Source: a virus
DNA: 55,813 bases
Strand: one strand, 5' to 3'
Virus record (IMG/VR): IMGVR_UViG_3300002460_000038
Coordinates: 1-55,813 of that record
Positions within the stretch are counted from its first letter, which is position 1, and each line of letters begins with the position of its first letter. Shown here piece after piece: positions 8,555-16,283 of the stretch. Made by a program: the position numbers and the translations under genes. The notes beneath the pieces are model-generated. The model was not told the DNA's origin and searched no databases. It saw only the letters and a list, made by a program, of their open reading frames with translations.

Positions 8555-8626
8555 CGCAGGCGGGCCGGTGCCCTGTTGGGTCTCATAAGCCCGACGTGCC
8601 GAGTTCGACTCTCGGGCCTGCAACCA
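8555..8626 (+). tRNA. tRNA-fMet-like gene (anticodon CAT), short D-arm
   Basis: The acceptor arms CGCAGGC (8555-8561) and GCCTGCA (8616-8622) pair in six positions with a C1:A72 mismatch, the hallmark of bacterial initiator tRNA. The discriminator A and CCA follow (8623-8626). The anticodon loop CTCATAA matches that of tRNA-fMet. The T-arm is CCGAG/TTCGACT/CTCGG. The D-arm region is four or so bases short, so total length is only 72. It may be a functional minimal tRNA, a decayed one, or one with a base loss. From 8627 to 8840 I see no gene. Confidence 0.55.
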
Positions 8627-8840
8627 AGTTTCGGAGGCTTCATCGTCGGCAGAGACAACGGCCAGCCACGCGTCACGCAGAAAGGCTGAGAGCCGGCGCC
8701 GAATGGGGCGTGACCCTCCGAATTGATTTGACGGTGCAAGGCCGCGCTGGCTGTGCGCGGCAAATCGCAGCCGACCCGGGAACTGGCTCGTTCCCAAAGA
8801 CAACTGAATTCTGGCTGGACCTTCTGAACGGGAGAGATCC

Positions 8841-9254
8841 ATGCGCGAAACGGTCGAGATAGTGAGGCAGTGGTTCGCCGCGTATGAACCGACCGCCTTT
8901 GTGCTCGTGGGCCTGTACATCGCGCTCTGCGCCACCGCGCTGCAGCTCTTTCGGCGCGTCGACGCGAGCCTACGCGAAGGAGAGACCGATGGGTATGCCG
9001 ATCCTGCGCGCCCGCGTCAGCTCGTTGAGAACGCGCCTGCGACAGGCGTGCTGCGGGCTGACGAACGGACACGACGCACTCCTGCACTTCGAGACCGGCC
9101 GTCTGTGCATGCGGTGCACGAGCTGCGGCCACGAGACGCCGGGATGGGATCTCGTCGGCTCTCGTTCCGAGGCGGTGACGACAGCGGCTACACCGGCACA
9201 CGGCTGGTCGCTGCGCCGGAGCGCGTGACATCACGGCCGCCAGGGGCGGCCTAA
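8841..9254 (+). CDS. Small membrane protein, reading frame overlapping the next gene
   Basis: From ATG 8841 the first 48 residues look real: an amphipathic start (MRETVEIVRQWF) and one membrane helix (PTAFVLVGLYIALCATALQL). After about residue 50 the translation loses protein-like character and overlaps the zinc-ribbon gene at 8989 in another frame, with no stop until 9254. The real C-terminus may be short, with an indel hiding the true stop. Function unknown. Confidence 0.45.
   Translation: MRETVEIVRQWFAAYEPTAFVLVGLYIALCATALQLFRRVDASLREGETDGYADPARPRQLVENAPATGVLRADERTRRTPALRDRPSVHAVHELRPRDAGMGSRRLSFRGGDDSGYTGTRLVAAPERVTSRPPGAA
8989..9228 (+). CDS. Small zinc-ribbon protein
   Basis: 79 residues from ATG 8989, preceded by AAGGAGAG at good spacing. 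The segment CMRCTSCGHETPGW, together with an earlier CC pair, is a common short zinc-binding motif in small phage proteins. No enzymatic domain is visible. Confidence 0.6.
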   Translation: MGMPILRARVSSLRTRLRQACCGLTNGHDALLHFETGRLCMRCTSCGHETPGWDLVGSRSEAVTTAATPAHGWSLRRSA

Positions 9255-9267
9255 CGAGGCCGGGCGC

Positions 9268-9444
9268 ATGTCGCGCCCAATGGCAGAAGCGAGGAAGCGG
9301 CACATGAACGAGGAACAGCAGAACGCGGCAGCAGAGGAAAGCCTGAACACGCCGGTCGGCGAACCGACGGTTGAACCGAATCCTGGAACGACGGAGCCAG
9401 CCGAGGATCAGGCGGGCGAGACATTGCCCACCGAAGGCGACTAG
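9268..9444 (+). CDS. Short acidic hypothetical protein
   Basis: 58 residues from ATG 9268, or 46 from ATG 9304, which has GAGGAAG upstream and may be the true start. Composition is rich in Glu, Pro, Thr and Gln (NEEQQNAAAEES), so it is probably disordered. No family recognised. After its stop, CGAAGGG at 9474-9480 can pair with CCCTTCG at 9498-9504 in an otherwise empty gap up to 9567. Confidence 0.5.
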   Translation: MSRPMAEARKRHMNEEQQNAAAEESLNTPVGEPTVEPNPGTTEPAEDQAGETLPTEGD

Positions 9445-9567
9445 CGATTTACCACACGCGACACGCTGCGGCGCGAAGGGCTGATGTCGAGCACGACCCC
9501 TTCGTGAAAGTGAGTGTGACAGCCGGGAGAGACCGGCACTTTAGATCGAACCGCTACAGAAGGAACG

Positions 9568-9945
9568 GTGACCGACATGCAGCAGGGTGTAACGCTCGAC
9601 ACGCTTGGCGGGGGCGCGCTCTCCGAACTGTTTACAGCGGAGTTGAACCGCGTGCTGGCCAACATCGCGGACCCGAACACGGACGAGAAGGCCAAACGGT
9701 CCATTTCCATCAACGTCACGTTGAAACCGAATCGTGACCGCGACATCGCCGATGTCGAGCTGACGTGCACGTCGAAGCTCGCCGGCATCGTGAAGGTCTC
9801 CACGCAGCTCTTTATGTGGCGGCAGGGAGGCAAGTTGATTGCCGTCGAGAACGACCCGCGGCAATCGAATCTCTTCGACCCGCCGAAACCGGCTGCTGCG
9901 ACCGGCACCGTCTCGGCCTTTCCGACGAAAGACGGTGAGCAGTGA
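9568..9945 (+). CDS. Conserved phage protein of the so-called replication terminator group
   Basis: 125 residues from GTG 9568 with AGAAGGA upstream. The pattern LGGGALSELFTAELNRVL, NIADPNT and RSISINVTLKPNRDR matches a small family often labelled replication terminator protein in phage annotation, although that function has not been shown here. It overlaps the DUF2303-like gene, a frequent partner of this family. Confidence 0.6.
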   Translation: MTDMQQGVTLDTLGGGALSELFTAELNRVLANIADPNTDEKAKRSISINVTLKPNRDRDIADVELTCTSKLAGIVKVSTQLFMWRQGGKLIAVENDPRQSNLFDPPKPAAATGTVSAFPTKDGEQ

Positions 9946-10691
9946 TGGACGGTGAGGCAGTTCGAGAACTGCGGGACGGCTTTCGGAGCCCGCAAACAAT
10001 ACAGCCCGGTGACGACGGGTTCATCGCGCGTCCTGATGATTGGGCGCTCGTTGATCCGAAGTCACTTATCGCCCCCGGGCCAACCGCTGAGGCGCTGAAG
10101 GTCTATACCCTCGCCGCCGTCCGCGACTACGTCGTGGCCAACCGCGACGGCGTGGCGCTCGAGAAGACCGTCATTCACGTCGTCAGCCCGCAGATCGTGC
10201 GCCTCAGTGGGCCGCTCCAGGAGCGGGCCCGTAACCGAGAGACGTACGTCGAGGCGACCGCTCAGAACCTCACCGACGGATTCCTCGGCAAGTTCATGGC
10301 GCTCGACGAGTTCATCGTCGGGCTGATGACGCGGTTCGTGAACACCGACGAGCTCAAAGCTGTCCTGCGGCTGTTCGGTACCGTCAAGCACGAAGGCGTG
10401 AAAACGCTCGCCGACGATGGAATCACCCAGACCGTCACGGCAAAGGCGGGCATCGCGCTCGTCAGTGAGGCGCAGGTTCCAAATCCCGTCACGCTGAGGC
10501 CCTTCCGCACCTTCCGTGAAGTCGAGCAGCCAGCGTCGCTCTTTGTGCTTCGCGTCAATGGCGCGAGCACGGGGACCGTGACGGCTGGCCTGTTCGAGGC
10601 GGACGGCGTCGCGTGGCGCATCGACGCAGTCGAGCGCATCGCCCGCTGGTTGCGCGTCGAGGCGCTGTCGACAGTCGCCATCCTGGCGTAA
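9945..10691 (+). CDS. DUF2303-like protein
   Basis: 248 residues from ATG 9945 (a GTG one codon earlier is also possible). The order of segments (VIHVVSPQIVRL, FMALDEFIVGLMTRF, then VTLRPFRTFREVEQPAS) resembles DUF2303, a phage family of unknown function usually found with the replication module. No catalytic signature is seen. Confidence 0.6.
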   Translation: MDGEAVRELRDGFRSPQTIQPGDDGFIARPDDWALVDPKSLIAPGPTAEALKVYTLAAVRDYVVANRDGVALEKTVIHVVSPQIVRLSGPLQERARNRETYVEATAQNLTDGFLGKFMALDEFIVGLMTRFVNTDELKAVLRLFGTVKHEGVKTLADDGITQTVTAKAGIALVSEAQVPNPVTLRPFRTFREVEQPASLFVLRVNGASTGTVTAGLFEADGVAWRIDAVERIARWLRVEALSTVAILA

Positions 10692-10706
10692 CGGGGTTTC
10701 ATCGAG

Positions 10707-11744
10707 ATGCGGGTCCGTAGCGGCGCGTTCGGAACAGAGGCCGGTCGTGGGGGTCGTGTGTCACGGCCCCGCCCGCACCGCATTCCAGAGAGCGCCGTGC
10801 AGCGGCACATCGTCGCCCTGATCAGGAACGTCGGCGGCGAAGTGTGGGAAGCCGGCACCAAGCGTTCACGGAAGGACCACCACATGGGCACGCGGCAGAC
10901 GCCCGGCATTCCCGACGTGATGGCGTTCCTGCCGCCACGTACGCGCCAGCGGTGGGTGCTGCTGTTCGTCGAGGCGAAGGCCAGTGGTGGCCGTCTGCGG
11001 CCGGAACAGGCGCGGTTCCGCGAGCTGTGTCAGTGGGCGGACGTCGCGCACGTCGTAGGGGACCTCGACGCGGTCATCGCGTGGATGCTCGACGAGGGAT
11101 ATCTCAAGCGCGACCAGGTCGCGCACTACCGTCTCGACGGCGTCGACCCCACCGCGCGCCATAAGGATGACTTCTATCGCACGCCCGCGTGGATGACACG
11201 TGCGCTCCTGCGCCGTCGGCCGCTGGAGGATTGGGGCGGCCGCCACGTCGAACCGTGTGCCGGCGACGGCGCCATTGTCAGCGCGCTGGATCCTCGGCTC
11301 GACATCCTGACGAACGACATTGTCGAGCGCGGGACATTCGTGCCCGAGTTCCTGCTCGACGCCACGCAGCCCGAGACGTGGCGCGCATTCGCGCGCACCG
11401 GACGACTCGACGTCGTGCTGACGAACCCTCCGTTCGACGTCACGTTCGAGATCGCGCAGCTCGCCCTGGAGGCCGCCAGCATCGGCCTGGTGCTGTTGCA
11501 GCGCATCACGTGGATTGAGCCGACCGACGACCGCGGTCCGTGGCTGGCCGAGCATCCGCCGACGCGCATCATCGTGCTCCCGCGCTGGAACTTTCGCAGT
11601 CTCGACGGGAAGGGCCAGCAGGACTCGGCGCCGCCGGCGTGGTTCCTGTGGGCGAAGGAACCGTGGTTCTGCGAGCCTGGGAATGAGGTTGTCACCAAGG
11701 CGGAGCGCGACGAGCTGGTCGCCCTGGACCGGAGGCACAGATGA
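10707..11744 (+). CDS. Nuclease-methyltransferase fusion: VRR-NUC-like domain plus adenine MTase-like domain
   Basis: 345 residues. Residues of about 27-110 form a PD-(D/E)XK nuclease of the VRR-NUC kind: TPGIPDVMAFL with D70, then FVEAKA with E89 and K91, and a following glutamine region. Residues of about 155-330 look like an N6-adenine methyltransferase, with a motif I-like EPCAGDGAIV (about 182) and the catalytic motif NPPF (240-243). The two domains are separated by a short helical linker. Such a fusion could modify and cut DNA, or simply combine a repair nuclease with a methylase. The domain calls are by motif; the joint function is inference. Confidence 0.65.
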   Translation: MRVRSGAFGTEAGRGGRVSRPRPHRIPESAVQRHIVALIRNVGGEVWEAGTKRSRKDHHMGTRQTPGIPDVMAFLPPRTRQRWVLLFVEAKASGGRLRPEQARFRELCQWADVAHVVGDLDAVIAWMLDEGYLKRDQVAHYRLDGVDPTARHKDDFYRTPAWMTRALLRRRPLEDWGGRHVEPCAGDGAIVSALDPRLDILTNDIVERGTFVPEFLLDATQPETWRAFARTGRLDVVLTNPPFDVTFEIAQLALEAASIGLVLLQRITWIEPTDDRGPWLAEHPPTRIIVLPRWNFRSLDGKGQQDSAPPAWFLWAKEPWFCEPGNEVVTKAERDELVALDRRHR

Positions 11745-12562
11745 ACGTCGAACCGCTCCCCCCTGGTGAGACCGGCACCGAGCTCCACGGCGCCGACGCG
11801 ATCGCGGCGCTCGATGACGCGCTGCAGGCCATCACGCATCCCCTGACGAAGCGGGCGGTGCGGATGCGCGGCTATTGCCAGAAATTCGGCGGTGATTACA
11901 CGCTACCCGGGCCATCTGGAGAACACCTTGTTGGGATGGCACCGCTGTCAAACGTGTGGCTCGGCGTCTCCGTGGAGGACCAGAAGCACGCGGACGAGCG
12001 GATCCCGCTGCTGCTGCAGACACCGGCGGCGGTGCGGTTCATCAGCGCGGAGCCGTTGCTGGGGGCGCTAGACCTTTCCAATTTTCTGATTGCCGGTGAC
12101 TCCGACAACCCCAGAAGGGCTCTGAACACTCACGGACAGACGGGGACGTGCCTTGAGCACGGGTCGCAGCTCTCAAGCGGCAAAGGCCACGCCGGTATAA
12201 GTCCACAGGCCTCCGGGCAACGCGACCAGGGAGCGGAACGGCCGGCAGTCAGAAAACTCGATTGGGTGATCCACGCCGGCAAGTCTCGCGAATGGCTCGA
12301 CCCTGACGACGTGCGCGAATACCCTGGCATGGCGTTCGGCGCCGTTATCGCCGTGGCGCAGCTCGTCGGCTGCGTGAATGTGGAGAACCTGCCTGAACGC
12401 TTTCGAGGCCACGAGCACGCGCTCGGGCCGTTCTGCTGGTTGCTGGCAAATATCCGTCGGTTGCCGCATCCCATCACTGTCAACGGCGCTCAAGGGTTGT
12501 GGTCTCCGGCGCCAAGCCTTCTACGCGACGTGCAGGCACAACTGGAGGTCGTCGGTGCGTGA
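11741..12562 (+). CDS. Mosaic protein: DUF5131 fragment joined to an ASCH-like fragment
   Basis: 273 residues. The first half contains PLSNVWLGVSVEDQKHADER and VRFISAEPLLGALDL, typical of DUF5131 (phage Gp37/Gp68, radical-SAM related). The family's N-terminal cysteine cluster is absent. After KLDWVI the sequence switches to an ASCH/PUA-like domain end (IHAGKSREW, then FGAVIAVAQLVGC). Each part is incomplete, so this looks like an internal deletion that fused two neighbouring genes in frame. Whether the product is active is doubtful. Confidence 0.5.
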   Translation: MNVEPLPPGETGTELHGADAIAALDDALQAITHPLTKRAVRMRGYCQKFGGDYTLPGPSGEHLVGMAPLSNVWLGVSVEDQKHADERIPLLLQTPAAVRFISAEPLLGALDLSNFLIAGDSDNPRRALNTHGQTGTCLEHGSQLSSGKGHAGISPQASGQRDQGAERPAVRKLDWVIHAGKSREWLDPDDVREYPGMAFGAVIAVAQLVGCVNVENLPERFRGHEHALGPFCWLLANIRRLPHPITVNGAQGLWSPAPSLLRDVQAQLEVVGA

Positions 12563-13394
12563 ACAGTATGGCGTGCTGTTCCCGCGCTTCTGGGAAGGCA
12601 CCACCGGCCGTCAGTTGCAGGAGAAGGGCCGCGATGCGGTCATCCTCGCCGCGTACCTCGCGAGCTGCCGGCACGCAAACATGATCGGCCTCTATGAATT
12701 GCCGCTCGTGTTCCTCGAGCGCGAGCTGTCAGTGCTTCGGTCGCGGGCTCACATCCTGAAGGCATTCCACGCGCTGCAGGAGGTCTCCTACGCGACGTAC
12801 GACATGGGGACCGAGCACGTGTGGGTCCGGGAGATGGCTCGCATCAGGCTCGGCCTGGAGCCGGCGGAGACCATCAACCAGGGCGACAACAAGCACAAGG
12901 CGGTGGTGAAGCTCTACGTGTCCGCGAAGAGCAACCCGTTCCTGGCGCCGTTCTTCGATCGCTATCACGCGACGTTGCGGCTCGCGGATGGCAGAATCGG
13001 GCCGCCACTTCAACAGGTTATTCACAGCTTGCAAGGGACTCAGAAGGGGCTTAGTAGCGGCTCGAAAGGGGCTCGTAAGCCAGTACAGGTACAAGTACAT
13101 CAATCAGTACAAGTTCAAGGATCAGGTACCCAGAAACATCAACAAGAAAAAGCTGCGGCTGCGCCGCCGCTCGCGTCCGTTGAGCACGAGAACCCTGATG
13201 CGAACGTGGAAGTCATCACGGCGATCGTCGCGAAGGACCTGATCCCGCTCGGCGTCCCCGAAGACGACCTTATTGAAGCCACGAAAAGCCGGTGCGCGAC
13301 GATGCACGTCGCCTACGACAGCAGCACCGTTCGCAAGGCCGTGGACTCCGCACTGTTTCGGGCGGGACTACGACGCCGTCAGGAGACCGCGTGA
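12555..13394 (+). CDS. Replisome-organiser-like replication protein
   Basis: 279 residues from GTG 12555, which overlaps the previous stop. The N-terminal 110 residues look like the winged-helix domain of phage replication initiators (FWEGTTGRQLQEKGRDAVIL, then MIGLYELPLVFLE). A linker rich in Gln, Lys and Ser follows, then a short C-terminal helical domain. The linker is encoded by iteron-like DNA, as in the lambda O gene, where the origin lies inside the initiator gene. No helicase motif is present. The assignment rests on layout and context. Confidence 0.5.
   Translation: MREQYGVLFPRFWEGTTGRQLQEKGRDAVILAAYLASCRHANMIGLYELPLVFLERELSVLRSRAHILKAFHALQEVSYATYDMGTEHVWVREMARIRLGLEPAETINQGDNKHKAVVKLYVSAKSNPFLAPFFDRYHATLRLADGRIGPPLQQVIHSLQGTQKGLSSGSKGARKPVQVQVHQSVQVQGSGTQKHQQEKAAAAPPLASVEHENPDANVEVITAIVAKDLIPLGVPEDDLIEATKSRCATMHVAYDSSTVRKAVDSALFRAGLRRRQETA
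13040..13155. repeat. Iteron-like repeats, candidate replication origin
   Basis: Within the replication gene, CAGTACAGGTACAAGTACA (13081-13099) is followed by CAGTACAAGTTCA (13105-13117) and GGTACC (13125-13130). Then comes a locally AT-rich stretch (13130-13151) in GC-rich surroundings. Upstream, AAGGGGCT occurs twice (13044 and 13066 area). The peptide encoded is a matching VQVQVHQSVQVQ repeat. Position and structure resemble the lambda origin. This is inference. Confidence 0.35.
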
Positions 13395-13651
13395 CGGCGC
13401 GGCGCCATTCGCGCTCGTCGGTGTCGCGGAAGTGGTCGCAGGTCCGCGTCGGGCTGGTGTGCGATGAAGGCGGCCATCAGATTGAGGCTGGCGCCTGGGC
13501 GATGTTCACGCGAGCGAGCTGGCGTCAGACCGTGCTGTGCGAGACACACGCGTTGGAGCATGGCGGGTTCAAGCCGCCCAATTCGTCGTTCGGGTTCCAC
13601 GCGGAGCCAGGTGAGGACGTGCGCGCGCGTCAGGTGGGAGGCGACGAGTGA
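13391..13651 (+). CDS. Small hypothetical protein, source of a 57-bp repeat
   Basis: 86 residues from GTG 13391 (GTGA overlap with the replication gene). No family recognised. Its codons for HQIEAGAWAMFTRASWRQT (13474-13530) are repeated exactly at 16284-16340, immediately right of the insertion sequence and in frame with the downstream reading frame there. The stop overlaps the GTG/ATG of the next gene. Confidence 0.55.
   Translation: MTARRHSRSSVSRKWSQVRVGLVCDEGGHQIEAGAWAMFTRASWRQTVLCETHALEHGGFKPPNSSFGFHAEPGEDVRARQVGGDE
13474..13530 (+). repeat. 57-bp direct repeat, copy 1
   Basis: The sequence beginning CCATCAGATTGAGGCTGGCG and ending GCGTCAGAC is identical to 16284-16340. Bases on both sides of the two copies differ. 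Copy 1 lies in its native gene; copy 2 is the right flank of the IS1595-type element. Confidence 0.9.
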
Positions 13652-13875
13652 TGGAGCACACGAGCGTCATCTGCCGGGCCTGCCCGAAGGCCCTTACACG
13701 CGAGCAGGTGCGGCGGGGCTGTCGGGCGTGCTCCCGCGCCTGTGGGGGCAAGCGGTTTCGACCGTTCGCGCCGCGCCGGTGCAAGGTGTGCCCGCACCAG
13801 CTCGAAGAGCGGAACTATCTCGGCGGCAAATTGAAGGGAATTATATACTTGACTCCCGTGGCTGATTTGACGTAG
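13651..13875 (+). pseudogene. Zinc-finger protein gene, interrupted by the insertion at 13801-16340
   Basis: The first 50 residues hold cysteine pairs (CRAC, CRACSRACGG, CKVCPHQ) typical of a small zinc-binding protein. At 13801 the frame runs into a copy of DNA from 52366-52401 (LEERNYLGGKLK) and then the left IS terminus, ending at 13875. If 13801-16340 is removed, codon CAG at 13798-13800 joins TGG at 16341. The frame then continues as WQPPSGSDSRAAGSAFNPTE and on to TGA 16488-16490, giving a natural-looking 99-residue protein. The gene is therefore split rather than merely short. Confidence 0.65.
13800..13835 (+). repeat. 36-bp copy of a virion-gene segment, left flank of the IS
   Basis: These 36 bases are identical to 52366-52401 inside the 2022-residue virion protein gene. 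They abut the left terminal inverted repeat of the IS and keep the peptide EERNYLGGKLK in frame. The downstream bases differ (GGG of the IS here, AGC there). Confidence 0.9.
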
Positions 13876-13878
13876 AAT
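13849..13878 (+). promoter_or_regulatory. Transposase promoter, -35 box in the left IR
   Basis: TTGACT at 13849-13854 lies inside the left inverted repeat. After 18 bases, TAGAAT at 13873-13878 is the -10 box, and the transposase ATG follows at 13885. The first mRNA bases would be nearly leaderless. Confidence 0.5.
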
Positions 13879-13884
13879 CGTCTC

Positions 13885-14814
13885 ATGTCCAAGAGCACCA
13901 TATCGACATTTCAACTATTCGAGCGGTTCCCGAATGCCGAGTCGGCGCGGGTCTACCTCGAAAAGCGCCTGTGGCCCGCTGGTGTCGTCTGCCCGGTCTG
14001 TAAGGCTGGTGAGCGCATCACGACGCGGAAGGGCGGGTACTACCGCTGCAACGCCTGTAACGAGGACTTCACGGTCAGGACGGGGACCATCTTCGAGCGG
14101 TCGCACGTTCCGCTGCACAAGTGGCTGTACGCGATGTATCTGCTCGTCACAGCGCGCAAGGGCATCAGCAGCTTGCAGCTTGCCAAGGAAATCGGCGTGA
14201 CGCAAAAGACGGCATGGTTCCTGCTCCATCGGCTGCGCGAAGCCTGCGGCGGGCGCAACCTGAAGAAGCTGCGCGGCATCGTGGAGATTGACGAGTGCTT
14301 CGTCGGCGGGCTCGAAGGGAACAAGCACGCGCACAAGAAGCTGCACGCTGGACGCGGGCCAGTCGGCAAAACGGCCGTGCTCGGGATGCGGGAACGCGGC
14401 GGGCGCACGGTTGCCAAGCCGTCGCAGCAGATGACCTTCGACGAACTGCACGGCGAGATTCACGCGAACGTCGAGCCCGGTTCCACGCTCTACACGGACG
14501 ACCACGCGATTTTCGAGGGGTTGGACGGCCTGTTCTTCCAGCACGACACCATCAACCACACCATCGGCGAGTACGCGCGCGGGCCGGTCAGCACGAACAG
14601 TATCGAAAGCGTCTGGGCCGTCCTGAAGCGCGGGATTCTCGGCGTCTATCACCACACCAGCCCGAAGCATTTGGCCCGCTACGTGGATGAATTTACGTTC
14701 CGGCTGAACGAAGGGAACGTCAAGGTTCACACGCTGGACCGGCTGGATTCGTTCGTGGATGGCGTCGTCGGCAAGCGCCTGACCTATGCGGGGTTGACCG
14801 AATGCCAAAACTGA
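13885..14814 (+). CDS. IS1595-family transposase
   Basis: 309 residues. The N-terminal zinc ribbon CPVCKAG and CNACNEDF (about 34-58) is followed by the ISXO2-like DDE domain. Its parts are VEIDECFVGG (first Asp near 134), LYTDDHAIFEGL (second Asp near 206), then HTIGEYARGPVSTNSIESVW with the NxIES-type end. All expected catalytic positions appear intact, so the enzyme may be active. It overlaps the small basic ORF by a few bases. Confidence 0.9.
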   Translation: MSKSTISTFQLFERFPNAESARVYLEKRLWPAGVVCPVCKAGERITTRKGGYYRCNACNEDFTVRTGTIFERSHVPLHKWLYAMYLLVTARKGISSLQLAKEIGVTQKTAWFLLHRLREACGGRNLKKLRGIVEIDECFVGGLEGNKHAHKKLHAGRGPVGKTAVLGMRERGGRTVAKPSQQMTFDELHGEIHANVEPGSTLYTDDHAIFEGLDGLFFQHDTINHTIGEYARGPVSTNSIESVWAVLKRGILGVYHHTSPKHLARYVDEFTFRLNEGNVKVHTLDRLDSFVDGVVGKRLTYAGLTECQN

Positions 14815-14933
14815 AGCAACTGAAGGCGCTGGACGCCGTGGCAGACATCGTGCTTGCGTATCGACCGAAAGCGAAATCGAAACCCGCACGACGACGGAAA
14901 CGGCGAGCCGCGAAGATTGCGAAAGTGAAATGA
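14802..14933 (+). CDS. 43-residue lysine/arginine-rich protein in the IS
   Basis: ATG 14802 overlaps the end of the transposase gene and the stop is followed at once by the methyltransferase ATG at 14935. The C-terminal half is strongly basic (KAKSKPARRRKRRAAKIAKV), suggesting nucleic-acid binding. It could be an accessory factor or only a coupling ORF. No family recognised. Confidence 0.5.
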   Translation: MPKLKQLKALDAVADIVLAYRPKAKSKPARRRKRRAAKIAKVK

Positions 14934-14934
14934 C

Positions 14935-16242
14935 ATGCTGACCGTTGGCAGCTTGTTCGCTGGAATTGGCGGGTTTGACTTGGGCTTCGAGCGCAACGGT
15001 TTCGAGGTTCGATGGCAAGCCGAGCAGGACAAGAAGGCCCAGGCCGTGCTCTCTGCTCGGTTCCCAACAGCGCGCCTGTATGACGACGTGCGAACTGTCG
15101 GAGCGGCGACCGTTGAACGGGTAGACGTGATCTGCGGCGGGTTTCCGTGTCAGGACGTGAGCGTGGCCGGTCAGCGCAAAGGACTCGGCGGCGAGCGAAC
15201 GGGGTTGTTCTGGGAAGCAGTCAGGATTATCGATGAACTCAAACCGACATGGGCAGTCCTCGAAAACGTACCAGGGCTCCTTAGTTCTCACGGCGGGCGA
15301 GACTTTCACACCGTCCTGTCGGCACTGGCCGACCTCGGGTTTCGACGGGCCTACCGGATTTTGGACAGCCGATATTTCGGAGTCGCCCAACGTCGGCGCC
15401 GCGTGTTCATTGTCCTCTGTGCTCGAAGACTCGGTGATGGTGCCGAAACGGTTCTTTTTGAGTCCGAGAGCGGCGGCGGGGATTCTCAGACGGGCGCAGA
15501 AACGCGGGCGCGTGTTGCCGCCACACTTAGAGGCCGCTCTCACGGCATTGGCGTCAACATGGAAGACCCCTACATCACGTACGCGATCGGCTCCCACGCG
15601 GGCGCGGCGGACGGCGACCAAACGAACCGGAGCCATGCCAGCGGCGGGCCTGTCGGAATGAACATCAGCGAGGAAGTCGGCTATTCGTTGCGGGCAGGGC
15701 GAACGCAGAGCATTGCCTACACGCTCCGAGACAACGGCCGGAACACCAGCCAAGGGCCGGGTAACTACGTGAGCGCACTCTGCCCGGTTGGTGGCGGACC
15801 TGATGATAACGACGCTCAGGCGGGCCATTTGATCGTCCCAGAGAGAGAGCGCGCGCTTGTCGGCTCGATGCACAAACGGCACGACGACGACACGGACACG
15901 CTGATTCCGACCCTGAGCGCCAGTCTGGGGCATCACGGCCATAGCTCCCCGCGCGGCGACGGCAATGATCCGCTGGTCGCATTCGCGCTCAGGGCGGACC
16001 CCGGAGGCACAGGGCAGGCCCACAACACGACATATCCCGGCGGCGTGCGTCGGTTGACCCCGCTCGAATGCGAACGGCTACAGGGCTTCCCGGACGGTTG
16101 GACGTGCCTGTGTGGCGAAGGGTATCGAGGGTCGAGTTTCTGCACTTGTTCAGACTCCCCGCGGTATCGGCAGTTAGGAAACGCGGTTACGGTCAACGTC
16201 GCCGAGTGGATCGCGCAGCGCGTCCTCGAAGCGGACAGGTGA
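14935..16242 (+). CDS. DNA (cytosine-5) methyltransferase, IS passenger
   Basis: 435 residues with the C5-methyltransferase motifs in order. These are I, LFAGIGGFDLGFE (7-19); IV, GGFPCQDVS with the catalytic Cys at 72; VI, ENVPGLL (110-116); VIII, QRRRRVF (152-158); and X, LGNAVTVNVAEW near the C-terminus. A variable target-recognition region lies between about 165 and 370. It lies inside the IS ends, so it moves with the element. In a phage it could protect DNA from host restriction; no cognate nuclease is nearby. Confidence 0.9.
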   Translation: MLTVGSLFAGIGGFDLGFERNGFEVRWQAEQDKKAQAVLSARFPTARLYDDVRTVGAATVERVDVICGGFPCQDVSVAGQRKGLGGERTGLFWEAVRIIDELKPTWAVLENVPGLLSSHGGRDFHTVLSALADLGFRRAYRILDSRYFGVAQRRRRVFIVLCARRLGDGAETVLFESESGGGDSQTGAETRARVAATLRGRSHGIGVNMEDPYITYAIGSHAGAADGDQTNRSHASGGPVGMNISEEVGYSLRAGRTQSIAYTLRDNGRNTSQGPGNYVSALCPVGGGPDDNDAQAGHLIVPERERALVGSMHKRHDDDTDTLIPTLSASLGHHGHSSPRGDGNDPLVAFALRADPGGTGQAHNTTYPGGVRRLTPLECERLQGFPDGWTCLCGEGYRGSSFCTCSDSPRYRQLGNAVTVNVAEWIAQRVLEADR

Positions 16243-16283
16243 ATATGTGCCATACTACGCGAGGGAGTCATGTATATAATTCC

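Noticed and set aside
8596-8862. Plus-strand frame starting inside the tRNA-like gene
   Set aside because: Translation is mostly Arg/Ala-rich without protein-like pattern, and there is no RBS. I treat 8627-8840 as non-coding.
9474-9504. CGAAGGG/CCCTTCG stem as a terminator
   Set aside because: Loop is long and no T-run follows; kept only as a note in the neighbouring gene entry.
13915-16023. Very long minus-strand open frame across the IS
   Set aside because: It is the complement of the transposase and C5 methyltransferase, whose motifs are clear. Long antisense frames are expected in GC-rich genes.
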